Part shown: piece by piece, positions 1 through 8,044 of the stretch
Position numbering within the stretch: the first letter of the stretch is position 1
Layout of the letters: every line of letters begins with the position of its first letter
DNA from: Streptomyces sp. T39
GTDB lineage: Bacteria; Actinomycetota; Actinomycetes; Streptomycetales; Streptomycetaceae
DNA length: 64,000 nt
Assembly: GCF_008042045.1 (NCBI RefSeq)
Contig: NZ_RDBP01000050.1
Span: 75,698 to 139,697 of the forward strand
Direction: 5' to 3'
The notes under the pieces: generated by a model
What the model was told of the DNA's origin: nothing
Database searches by the model: none
The model's input: only the letters and a program-made list of their open reading frames with translations
Made by a program: the position numbers and the translations under genes

Positions 1-269
1 GGCAGGACGCACGGTCGCTGCAGTGCCTCCCGCCCACCGGACGTGATGCCCGCCAGCGCCGGGGGCGTCGGCTCTGATGCCTTCGGAGCTGCCGCGGGCG
101 GTGCAGGTGGCGTACGGCATGCCTTGTCCGCCCCGGGGGCGTCCAGGATCCGGAGTGTCCCGGTCCGCCAGTGGCGGGCCGAGAGCTGCGGCGCCGGGCC
201 GCGGGGGCACGACATCCGGCAGGCAATTGCGTTGTGCGTGGCCGGCGTTGTGGGAGATCATGCGCGCTT

Positions 270-1565
270 GTGAACTCGCGAGACCATGAACCCATCCACG
301 ACACGGCCCCGCCCGCCCCCGCCGTGGCCGTCACCCCCTCCGTCCCGGTGCACCGGGACGGCAACGTCCTGCGCTGGCTGATCGCCTACACCTTCTCCGT
401 GGTCGGCGACGCCGCCTACTTCGTGGCGCTCGGCTGGGCCGCGCAGAAGGTGGCCGGACCGGCCCAGGTCGGCCTGGTGATGGCGGTCGGCGCGATACCC
501 CGGGCGATCCTCATGCTCGGCGGCGGTGTGATCGCCGACCGGTTCGGCCCGCGCAGGGTGGTCATCTCCTCCGACGCGGTCCGCGCCGTGGTGATCCTCA
601 CGGCCGCCGCAGCGCTCGCGTTCAGCACCCCCGGCCTCTGGCTGCTCGTCGCCCTCGCCCTCGCCTTCGGCGTCGTGGACGCCCTGTTCATGCCGGCGGT
701 CGGAGCCATGCCGCCCCGGCTCACCGGCCGCGACCAGCTGATGCGGGTGCAGAGCCTGCGCAATCTGGTGCAGCGGTCCGGCCACATCGCCGGCCCGCCG
801 CTCGCCGGGTTCTCGATGGGGCTCGGCGGCCCCGCCGCCGCGTTCGCCGTGACCGGCGTCCTCTTCACCCTCTCGCTGTTCCTCCTGGTCGCGGTCCGGC
901 TCTCCCCGCTGCCGCCCGAGGAACAGCCCGCCGCGGACTCCACCGCCCGCCGCGACCTGGTCGACGGCATCGTCTACCTGCGCCACGAGCCCGTCGTCGG
1001 CCCGCTCGTCCTCTCCGGACTGCTCTCCATGATCGGCTGCATCCCGCCGATCGCGATCGGCGTCATCATGCTCGCCGAGGAACGCGGCTGGGGCCCCTCC
1101 GGCGGTGCCTGGGTGAACGCCGCCCTCAGCACCGGCGTCTGCACGACCTCGCTCCTGCTCGTGGTGCGCGGCCGCTTCCGCCGGGCCGGCCACTGGCACA
1201 ACATCGCCCTGCTCGTCGCCTCCGCCGGCATCGGCCTGATCGGCGTCATGCCGAACCTCGCCCTCGCGGTCGCCGTGGCGCTCGTCTCCGGCCTGGTCTC
1301 CGGCCTCTGCGGCGGTCTGGCGATGGCTCTGATGCAGGCCAACACCGCCCTCGCCTTCCAGGGCAGGGTCGCCTCCGTCCAGGCACTCAGCGCGGTCGGC
1401 ATCACCCCGGTGATGTTCCCGCTCTTCGGCCTCCTGGTGGACGGGTGGGGCGCCGGCCCCACCTTCCTCCTCTTCGGCTGCATCAGCATGCTCGGCGCCA
1501 CGGTCTCCACCGCCTCCCGCGCCGTCCGCCATGCCGACCTGGACTTCACGAAGACCGCGGGCTGA
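270..1565 (+). CDS. MFS transporter, drug-efflux type
   Basis: A 431-residue polytopic membrane protein of the major facilitator superfamily, expected to export small molecules across the cytoplasmic membrane by ion antiport. Hydrophobic helices begin at LRWLIAYTFSVVGDAAYFVALGW, split here as LRWLIAYTF then SVVGDAAYF. The loop after helix 2 carries the MFS-like motif ADRFGPRRVV, and a second half with about six helices follows a charged central loop (LSPLPPEEQPA, then DSTARRD). I chose the GTG at 270 because the segment upstream is Arg-rich and unlike MFS N-termini, and a GGGAG lies about 12 nt before it. It stands alone and converges with the halogenase gene. The substrate cannot be told from the sequence; a multidrug or metabolite exporter is the family-level inference. 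Confidence 0.85.
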   Translation: MNSRDHEPIHDTAPPAPAVAVTPSVPVHRDGNVLRWLIAYTFSVVGDAAYFVALGWAAQKVAGPAQVGLVMAVGAIPRAILMLGGGVIADRFGPRRVVISSDAVRAVVILTAAAALAFSTPGLWLLVALALAFGVVDALFMPAVGAMPPRLTGRDQLMRVQSLRNLVQRSGHIAGPPLAGFSMGLGGPAAAFAVTGVLFTLSLFLLVAVRLSPLPPEEQPAADSTARRDLVDGIVYLRHEPVVGPLVLSGLLSMIGCIPPIAIGVIMLAEERGWGPSGGAWVNAALSTGVCTTSLLLVVRGRFRRAGHWHNIALLVASAGIGLIGVMPNLALAVAVALVSGLVSGLCGGLAMALMQANTALAFQGRVASVQALSAVGITPVMFPLFGLLVDGWGAGPTFLLFGCISMLGATVSTASRAVRHADLDFTKTAG

Positions 1566-1798
1566 CTCCGCTCCCGGCCGGGGCCACTGGAACAGAGTCC
1601 GTGGCGGGGGCGGAGTGGTCCCGTCTGCCCGGGCGCGTCCCGCAGGTGGGCGGCGGTCACCCGGGCGGCGCATGGCCGGGCCCGCGGCCGCCGCTGCCCG
1701 GTGGCGTGCCCGGGGGGCCGGCACTCGGGGCGGGACGTGGGGCTCCAGGATCTCCCGGCACACGTCGCCGGCAGCCGGTCTTCATGGCGCCGGTGCCG

Positions 1799-3208
1799 TC
1801 ACGCGGACGTGGTGGCCGGTGGTGGCACCGGGCGCAGGACGGGGTGCGGGGTGAGGGTGAGATAGAGGCCTGCGGCTGCGTGGTCCGGGGTGGTGGGCAG
1901 GGGGAGCAGGTGGCTGGTCCCATGTCCGCCGAGACCGTGCTGGTGGTGTTCGTCCAGGGGGCGGCGGAGCCTTTCGTAGAGGAGGTCGACGGGGTGCTCC
2001 CGGGCGTCGTCGAGGTCTTCGGTGCCGGTGATGATGTTGAGGAACGACTCGTGGAGTCGCAGCCCCTGCTGGTCGCGGTGGCTGAGTCGTTGGGCCTGAC
2101 GGAAGTAGGTGTCGCGGCCGTCGTGGATGCGGTAGAAGGCGCCGACGAGGATGAGGAGGCGCTCGTAGGCCCGCCGGTAGGTGGTCTGGTAGTAGCGGCG
2201 GGCGGTGGCCTCGTCGGTTTCGCCGCGCAGGACGGTGGCGATGGCTGCGGCGCTGAGGAGGCCGCTGTACATGGCCAGATGGACGCCGGTGGACAGCAGG
2301 GGGTCGAGAAAGCAGGCGGCGTCGCCGGCGAGGTAGTAGCCGGGGCCGCAGAACGTATCGCTGGTGTAGGAGTAGTCGCTCTCGATCGTGAGGGCGGATA
2401 CCTGGTGGGCGTCCTCGAGCATGCGGGCGAGGAGCGGTGTCCGGGTGAGTGCTTCGTGGTAGAGGGCGTCGACGGAGCCCAGGTCGTTCCTGGCCTGGTG
2501 GAAGGAGCGCTTGTCAGTGACCAGCCCGACGCTGAGGGTGCCGTCGTGCAGGGGGATGGCCCAGAACCAGCCGGACCGGGGCAGGGAGAAGACCCCGATC
2601 GCTCCCTCCGGGGCGCCCGGTACGGCAGCGGCACCGCGCCAGTATGCCCAGGCGGCGACGTTGCGGAATACGTCGTGCACGCGCCGGGTGCGCAGTTGGC
2701 GGGCGCCGAGGAGCCCGGCCCGACCGGTGGCGTCGATCAGGCAGGTGAAATCGATGTCGCCTGCGCGGCCGTCGTCGCCTGACCAGGAGGCGCTGGTGGC
2801 CCGGCCGTCGGGCACGGCGATGTGCCGCACCCGGGTCTCCTCCCGTACGTCCGCTCCCTGGTGGCGGGCGTGCTGGAGGAGGAGGTGGTCGAACTCTGAG
2901 CGGACGACCTGGAAGCTGTGGGTCGCGGGCCTGCCGGGTTCGTCGAAGCTCAGGGCCCACTCCTGGCCGCCCCAGCCGTAGAAGGCCCCGTTCTTGCGGA
3001 CGAAGCCGTGCCGTTCGACGGCCTCGCGGGCGCCCATGATGTCCAGGACAGGCAGGAGTGAGGGGAGCAGGGACTCCCCGATGTGGTAGCGGGGGAAGCG
3101 TTCCTTCTCCAGCAGGACGACGTCGAACCCCTGCTGTGCCAGCACGGTGGCCGCCGTCGTTCCTGCCGGGCCGCCCCCGGCGATCAGTATCTGTGTCCGC
3201 TCACGCAC
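1799..3208 (-). CDS. FADH2-dependent halogenase (Trp_halogenase family)
   Basis: A 469-residue flavin-dependent halogenase. It should use FADH2 (from a separate reductase), O2 and chloride or bromide to halogenate an aromatic or activated substrate in the cytoplasm. The FAD-binding GGGPAG motif is at residues 11-16, and the N-terminus reads on into the family stretch FPRYHIGESLLP (38-49). Lys72 in GFVRKNGAFYGWG matches the catalytic lysine region. The diagnostic WxWxIP is present as WFWAIP at 214-219, and the FxxPxxSxG motif as FLDPLLSTG at 300-308; together these separate halogenases from related monooxygenases. The GTG start at 3208 has GGGGAG six bases upstream. It looks more like halogenases acting on phenols, pyrroles or carrier-bound substrates than a tryptophan halogenase (inference). 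No biosynthetic cluster surrounds it; it is divergent from a carboxylate-amine ligase 75 bp away. Confidence 0.88.
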   Translation of the reverse strand: MRERTQILIAGGGPAGTTAATVLAQQGFDVVLLEKERFPRYHIGESLLPSLLPVLDIMGAREAVERHGFVRKNGAFYGWGGQEWALSFDEPGRPATHSFQVVRSEFDHLLLQHARHQGADVREETRVRHIAVPDGRATSASWSGDDGRAGDIDFTCLIDATGRAGLLGARQLRTRRVHDVFRNVAAWAYWRGAAAVPGAPEGAIGVFSLPRSGWFWAIPLHDGTLSVGLVTDKRSFHQARNDLGSVDALYHEALTRTPLLARMLEDAHQVSALTIESDYSYTSDTFCGPGYYLAGDAACFLDPLLSTGVHLAMYSGLLSAAAIATVLRGETDEATARRYYQTTYRRAYERLLILVGAFYRIHDGRDTYFRQAQRLSHRDQQGLRLHESFLNIITGTEDLDDAREHPVDLLYERLRRPLDEHHQHGLGGHGTSHLLPLPTTPDHAAAGLYLTLTPHPVLRPVPPPATTSA

Positions 3209-3283
3209 GTTGCGCTCCCCGTCATTGAGGGATGTCGTCTTTTCGCCCTGCCCCGGGGTCACCGTCCGTGACAGCATGACCAC

Positions 3284-4465
3284 ATGACGAGTACAGGGCG
3301 TACGTCTGCCGGTCCACAAGGGCTGCTCCCCGGCCATGGCCGAAGGCGGACGGTCACGGGCGGGCCGATCGCGCTGACGGTGGGGGCGGAGGAGGAGTTC
3401 CTCCTGGTCGACCCGGTGTCGCGGGAGGTGAGCGCGCAGGCAGGTGCGGTGGTGGCCGAGGCGGCGGGTGAGCTCGGTGACCGTGTGGGTCCGGAGCTGA
3501 CGCGTTACCAGGTCGAGGTGCGCACGGATCCGCATCGCAGCCTTGCGGACTTCGCCGAGCAGGTCCGTTCCACGCGGGTGGCGGTCGTCCGGGCCGCCGC
3601 CCACCGGGGACTGCAGGTCGTTTCCAGCGGCAGCCCGGTTCTCGGCCAGGTCTCCCCGCCGCCGCTGACCGCCTGCCCGCGCTACACGGCGAGCGCCGCC
3701 ACGTTCGGTGCCCTGGACGACGAGCAGTGTGCCTGCGCGTGTCACATCCATGTCGGTGTTCCGGATCTCGCCACGGCGCTGCAGATCAGCAACCGCCTGC
3801 GCCCCTGGCTGCCTGCCTTGATCGCGCTCACCGGCAACTCGCCGTTCTGGGCGGGGCGGGACACCGGGTACGCCAGCTGGCGCACAACGACCTGGGGGCG
3901 CTGGCCGGTGGCCGGCCCTCCCCCCTACTTCGAGTCCCCTTCCCACTTCGAGGACCTCGTGGCGGGCTTCATCTCCACCGGCAGCATCATGGACCGCGGC
4001 GGCCTGTACTGGGACATCCGCCCCTCCCACCACGTGCCCACCCTCGAGTACCGCGTCGCCGACGCGACCACGACCCCGGGCGAGACCGTGCTCCTCGCCG
4101 GTCTCATCAGGGCGATGACCGCCACCGCGCTCCAGGCCGCCACCACCGGCGACCCGGTCTGCCGGCCCGCCCCGGAAATGCTGCGCGCCGCTTGCTGGCG
4201 GGCGGCCCGCGACGGCCTGGCCGGGCAGGGCATCGACCTGGCCACCGGCCGCCTCTCCCCCGCCGTCGACCAGATCGACCAGCTCCTGTCATGGGTACAA
4301 CCCGCCCTGAAGGAGCACGGCGACGCGGAACTCGTGAACGCCCTCTGGTCACGCCTGCGCGCCACCGGCAGCGGCGCCGACCGGCAACGCGCCGCCTACC
4401 GGCGCCGAGGCCGTCTCGCCGACATCGTCGACCACCTCACCTCCTCGGTGACCGCATCGGACTGA
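3284..4465 (+). CDS. YbdK-type carboxylate-amine ligase (glutamate-cysteine ligase family 2)
   Basis: A 393-residue member of the GCS2/YbdK family, cytoplasmic ATP-dependent ligases that join a carboxylate (often glutamate) to an amine. The core begins with LTVGAEEEFLLVDP near residue 30, where the Glu cluster is the family signature. It continues through CHIHVGVPD, a metal/nucleotide-binding segment, and RPSHHVPTLEYRVAD, the usual R-P-s-x-x-x-P-T-l-E-x-R motif. Length matches the family (about 370) plus a 25-residue N-terminal extension. ATG at 3284 is the first start; a shorter form cannot be excluded. YbdK itself has weak glutamate-cysteine ligase activity, and many actinobacterial copies have no known substrate. 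The 75-bp divergent gap shared with the halogenase suggests co-regulation, but a common pathway is only inference. Confidence 0.82.
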   Translation: MTSTGRTSAGPQGLLPGHGRRRTVTGGPIALTVGAEEEFLLVDPVSREVSAQAGAVVAEAAGELGDRVGPELTRYQVEVRTDPHRSLADFAEQVRSTRVAVVRAAAHRGLQVVSSGSPVLGQVSPPPLTACPRYTASAATFGALDDEQCACACHIHVGVPDLATALQISNRLRPWLPALIALTGNSPFWAGRDTGYASWRTTTWGRWPVAGPPPYFESPSHFEDLVAGFISTGSIMDRGGLYWDIRPSHHVPTLEYRVADATTTPGETVLLAGLIRAMTATALQAATTGDPVCRPAPEMLRAACWRAARDGLAGQGIDLATGRLSPAVDQIDQLLSWVQPALKEHGDAELVNALWSRLRATGSGADRQRAAYRRRGRLADIVDHLTSSVTASD

Positions 4466-4630
4466 GATCGCGGGATCGGGAGAGCCGGACCAGTCCCCAC
4501 CGGCCCGGCCCCGTCGCTCGCCGTGCGCCGTGCGGGACGGTTCGGTCCGCCGCGCGGATCCGACGCGGGCGCGGGTGCGGGTCCGCGGAACGCCGGCCGC
4601 GAGGCATCCGCGGCGTATCCGTCGGCGGCT

Positions 4631-5527
4631 TCAGCGATCACCGGCCTCCCGCACTCGGACGTGGCGTGCGGCGTCGATGTAGGTCTTGGCGACGTCGGTG
4701 AGGAAGCCGCTGCTGACGGCGGGGCTGAGCGCCCGGTGCTGCAGGTGGTCATGCAGCACGCCGTAATGCTCCACGTCGGAATGCTTGTCCAGGTAGAGGT
4801 CGCTGGTGAACCGATCCACATGCACCACCGCCGCCGCGGGTCCGTCGGTGAACCGCAGGATGGAGAACTGTCCCGACATGCCGGGATGGGCACCCGCCGT
4901 GTAGGGGAGGACCTGCACCGTGATGTGCGGCTCGGTGCCCAGTGCGTGCAGGTGCTCCAGTTGTTCCCGCATGACGTCCGGGCTGCCGACGACGCGGCGC
5001 AGAGCGGATTCGTCCAGCACAGCCCACAGGCGCAGCGGACGGGTCGGATCGAAGATCCGGTGCTGGCTCCGCAGCCGCGCCTTCAGGCGACTGCCGGCCT
5101 GTTCGGCGGTGAGCAGGGGGATCGTTTCCTCGATCACCGCGAGGGCGTAGGCGGGCGTCTGCAGCAGAGAGGGGATCACCGTGGATCCGTAGGTGTGGAG
5201 GGAGGTGGCATCCGTCTCCAGGGCGAGGTAGACGCTCTGGGGGATGTCGCCGTACGCCTGCCACCAGCCCCGCTGCCCGGACTCCTGGGCCATCTCCATC
5301 AGAGCGTCGACGACCTGCTGGTCCGTCACTCCGTAGAGCGCGCACAGATCGCGGACGTCTCGCGGGCTGATGGCGCGGTTGCCGTTCTCCATGTGGCTGA
5401 TCTTGGGCTGGGAGACCATGAGCCGCTCGGCCACTTCCGTGCACTTCAGCCCGCTGTCCAGGCGGAGCCTGCGGAGTTCGGCTCCCAGACGGCGCCTCCT
5501 GACGGTGGGGTTGGTGTGTCCTGCCAC
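4631..5527 (-). CDS. XRE-family regulator with DUF5753 domain
   Basis: A 298-residue DNA-binding protein of the large Streptomyces HTH-DUF5753 group. An XRE helix-turn-helix is at about residues 13-70 (LGAELRRLRLDSGL, VAERLMVSQPKISHMENG). DUF5753 follows from about 100 to 275, recognisable by YEA-type segments such as VIPSLLQTPAYALAVIEE and HITVQVLPYTAGAHPGMSG. The GTG start at 5527 has GGAGG ten bases upstream. These genes often sit beside a short DUF397 gene as a sensor or anti-sigma-like pair; I looked for one on both sides and did not find it, so this copy seems unpaired. Target genes are unknown. It converges with the ligase gene and is divergent from a secreted protein gene 490 bp away. 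Confidence 0.87.
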   Translation of the reverse strand: MAGHTNPTVRRRRLGAELRRLRLDSGLKCTEVAERLMVSQPKISHMENGNRAISPRDVRDLCALYGVTDQQVVDALMEMAQESGQRGWWQAYGDIPQSVYLALETDATSLHTYGSTVIPSLLQTPAYALAVIEETIPLLTAEQAGSRLKARLRSQHRIFDPTRPLRLWAVLDESALRRVVGSPDVMREQLEHLHALGTEPHITVQVLPYTAGAHPGMSGQFSILRFTDGPAAAVVHVDRFTSDLYLDKHSDVEHYGVLHDHLQHRALSPAVSSGFLTDVAKTYIDAARHVRVREAGDR

Positions 5528-6017
5528 GAACGGTGTACCTCCGGCTCCACGTCATGCTGCTCGCCCGCAGATTGCCATGAAGCACGGGGTCTCGATCATG
5601 TGCCGTGCCGTCGTGATCGCCAGGCAGCCCGAACGTCTGGTGCCTCCGTCATGTGCCCCCCGGCAGGCGCCGCCGGACGTGCTGTGCGGACGTGTCCACG
5701 CAGGACCGGCGGAGGGGCGGCCGCAGCCGCCGATGCGAGCTCCGGTGAGAGCGGTGCACGTGCGCGGATGGCGTGCGGTCGTTCCGCACGTGCCGGCCTG
5801 GTGCCGACCGCGTTCTGCGAGGGTGCCGCGGCCCTCCATGCGCCGGAGATCCCACAGGAGGAACTGAAGGCACATGGGCCGGCTCAGCAAGGACACCCCC
5901 CACCCTTCGAGGGATCGCAGGTTCGCCGGTGAGGCATCCGGGCGCGCGACAAACCGGCGACGGTCCTGCGATTCTGTGCGCTGACAGATCGTCGGATCCT
6001 GAAGGGCAGCACCGCTC
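5528..6017. other. Gene-free divergent intergenic region
   Basis: This 490-bp stretch lies between the divergent DUF5753 regulator and a small secreted-protein gene. All six frames were read; none gives a protein-like sequence with a ribosome site. I see no strong hairpin. It presumably holds the promoters of both flanking genes. Confidence 0.5.
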
Positions 6018-6332
6018 ATGCGCATGAACCGTCTCACCACCGTCGTCCTGGCCGCCGCGCTCGGCTGCGCCGGTGTTCTCGTCGCCGGCCCCTCGGCCGG
6101 CGCTTTCGCCTCGTTCGGATGCCAGTACAGAGTCGTGTGGCCGACCGCCGGTGTGTACGAGAACCCGAATCCGAGCAGCGTGGTCGTCAAGACCAAGCAC
6201 GCCGGTGACATAGTCGGCGCCTCGACCTGCGAGGGCGCCGGCTACAACGAGTACGGCTACGTTCTGGTCACCACCGACGCGGCAGCCGACCGCCGGGGCT
6301 GGATGCGCGTCGAGGCCGTCGTCCAGATCTGA
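6018..6332 (+). CDS. Small secreted protein, SH3-like fold possible
   Basis: A 104-residue protein with a clear Sec signal peptide: Arg/Asn-rich start, hydrophobic core TTVVLAAALGCAGVLVA, and cleavage likely after GAFA near residue 31. The mature part is about 73 residues with two cysteines (in FGCQYRV and STCEGAG), which may form a disulfide. The pattern VWPTAGVYENPNPSSVVVKTKHAGDIV resembles bacterial SH3-like repeats of secreted Streptomyces proteins, and WMRVEAVVQI at the end fits the last strand. It is exported and may bind cell wall. No catalytic motif is visible. It precedes the M23 peptidase gene on the same strand, but a 360-bp gap makes a shared transcript uncertain. A second ATG lies two codons downstream. 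Confidence 0.75.
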   Translation: MRMNRLTTVVLAAALGCAGVLVAGPSAGAFASFGCQYRVVWPTAGVYENPNPSSVVVKTKHAGDIVGASTCEGAGYNEYGYVLVTTDAAADRRGWMRVEAVVQI

Positions 6333-6692
6333 TCCACCCGCACGGCTCCGGATCCGGGCCCGTGCGTCACCCCGGCCGAGGGACGTGCCTGGGCATCCGG
6401 CCCAGCACCGTCCCGGGAGACGGCGGCGAGGACGATCTCCACGAGGACGGGCCCCGGCATGCCCGTTGCCGGAGCGCTGCCCGACGACATCCGGAGTGCG
6501 GGCCGCTCGATGCGATGGTCGGCACAGTCCGGCGGGGACGTGTTCCTCCGGGAATGCTCCCCGTCCGGCCGGCCCGGCTCCGTCGTCATTGGAGCGACCT
6601 GTGGCGGTACTTCGGCCTGGTTGACGCGCGTTGACAAGGAGCAGCACACTCACGCAGGTACATGACAATCGACTCGCGAAAGGGGATCGCCC
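6333..6692. other. Intergenic region before M23 peptidase gene
   Basis: These 360 bp contain no credible gene: the short open frames are Arg/Pro-rich and lack ribosome sites. A TTGACA hexamer occurs at 6631-6636, about 60 bp before the peptidase start, but no good -10 match follows at 17-18 bp, so I do not call a promoter. The ribosome site AAAGGGG of the peptidase gene lies at the right edge. Confidence 0.45.
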
Positions 6693-7790
6693 GTGCTGCC
6701 GGGACCGTCCGTCTCCACGTACGTGAGAATCGCCGTCACCGCCCTCGCCGTCACCGGACTGCTCGCCGCCGCACCCGCGGCACCGGCGAACTCCTCGCCC
6801 ACATCCGCCTCGACCGTCACCCAGCACCCGTCCTCCGGAGTGGCCGTGAAGATGCCGGCCGCCGTCGCCGGCCGTCTCGGCGCCGAACGCACGGCGCTGG
6901 TGGACGCCGTCGCCGCGGATGTCCTCTCGCGGTCCCATGACACCAGGGGTCTCGCCCCCGAGGCCGCCGTCGGCGAACTCGCCGCAGAGGGCCGCAAGGT
7001 GGTCGTCGACGTCCGCGACGTCTCGGGCGACTGGGCCCGTGGCGTCGCCTACGTCGAGGCATCACGCAGGCAGCACGGTGCGCCGGAGGGCTGGCTCTAC
7101 CTCGCCCACCGCAAGGACGGGCAGTGGGTCTCGGGCCTCGAGGGCGACCGCGAGTTCGCCGACCACGTGGCCGGCTCCCCGCTGGTCGGCACGGCGGAGC
7201 GGCAGACCATGACGGCCTACGCCGAGCGCAAGGCGACCCCGGACGCGCAGGCCTCGCCGGCCGGAGCCCTGGCCAACACCAACGGGCTGCTGCTGCCCTG
7301 GATGCCCGACTACTACATGACCCTGACCGGCGGCCCCCACGCACACGACGGTGCCACCGGCTACTGGAGCGCCCTCGACTTCGCCGGCGGCAACGCCAGT
7401 GGTCTGGTGCGCTCGTCCCGTGAGGGCACGGCCACCTCGATGTGCGGCGCGGGCGGCGGCTGGACCCGGGTGATCCACCCCGGCGGATTCTCCACGGACT
7501 ACTACCACATGCGGAACACGACCTACTACAACGGGACGGCGATCGCGCGCAGTGCCCTGCTCGGCACCATCGGCACCGACACCTGCGCCGGCGGTTCCGC
7601 GACCGGTGCCCACGTCCACTGGAGCCTGCGCACCTACGACGCCAACTACGTCGGCCAGTACACCTGGCTGAACGGCCGCACGATCGGCGGCTGGGCGTGG
7701 TGGAACGGATCCGGCCAGTACTCCGGCTGCGGCACCCGTCTCGGCGTCACGGCCTGCCCCGGTACGGCGATCTACAACCGCACCGGCTGA
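6693..7790 (+). CDS. Secreted LasA-like M23 metallopeptidase
   Basis: A 365-residue exported protein with an M23 (LasA/lysostaphin-type) peptidase domain, expected to cut peptidoglycan cross-bridges or Gly-rich peptides outside the cell with one zinc ion. The signal peptide is IAVTALAVTGLLAAAPAAPA near residues 13-32. A propeptide-like segment runs to about 190. The catalytic domain then shows the zinc ligands: His in PHAHDG (216/218), Asp229 in YWSALDFAGG, His272 in TDYYHM, and the HxH pair 307/309 in GAHVHW. Two cysteine pairs in the C-terminal half suggest disulfides. The GTG start at 6693 is set by AAAGGGG eight bases upstream. LasA-type enzymes lyse competitors; some Streptomyces paralogs act in wall remodelling. 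Confidence 0.85.
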   Translation: MLPGPSVSTYVRIAVTALAVTGLLAAAPAAPANSSPTSASTVTQHPSSGVAVKMPAAVAGRLGAERTALVDAVAADVLSRSHDTRGLAPEAAVGELAAEGRKVVVDVRDVSGDWARGVAYVEASRRQHGAPEGWLYLAHRKDGQWVSGLEGDREFADHVAGSPLVGTAERQTMTAYAERKATPDAQASPAGALANTNGLLLPWMPDYYMTLTGGPHAHDGATGYWSALDFAGGNASGLVRSSREGTATSMCGAGGGWTRVIHPGGFSTDYYHMRNTTYYNGTAIARSALLGTIGTDTCAGGSATGAHVHWSLRTYDANYVGQYTWLNGRTIGGWAWWNGSGQYSGCGTRLGVTACPGTAIYNRTG

Positions 7791-8044
7791 CGCCCGGGGT
7801 ACCGCTCGCAGACGACGGACCGGGCAGTCGCCGTGCTGCTCGGTCCCTCGACGTTCCGCCCGCGCCGCACGGGGCCCGGCCGACGCTGCCCGGTCCGGGC
7901 CCGTGTGCGGGACGGGGGCACCGTGCCGCTGGGCGGTGCGTACCTCCTGAACCGGGCGCGGGCACACCCGCTGATCCCGGAGCTGCCTGAGGTCGTTCGC
8001 GGGCGGGACGCACACCCCGTCGGATACGTCACCCGGCGGCGCTC

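Noticed and set aside
258-1763. Open frame of about 500 codons antisense to the first MFS gene.
   Set aside because: Composition is Gly/Arg/His/Asp-rich and mirrors the GC3 of the real gene; no ribosome site or motif.
7791-8044. Short frames between the M23 peptidase and HEAT genes.
   Set aside because: Low-complexity Arg/Pro content; no start signals.
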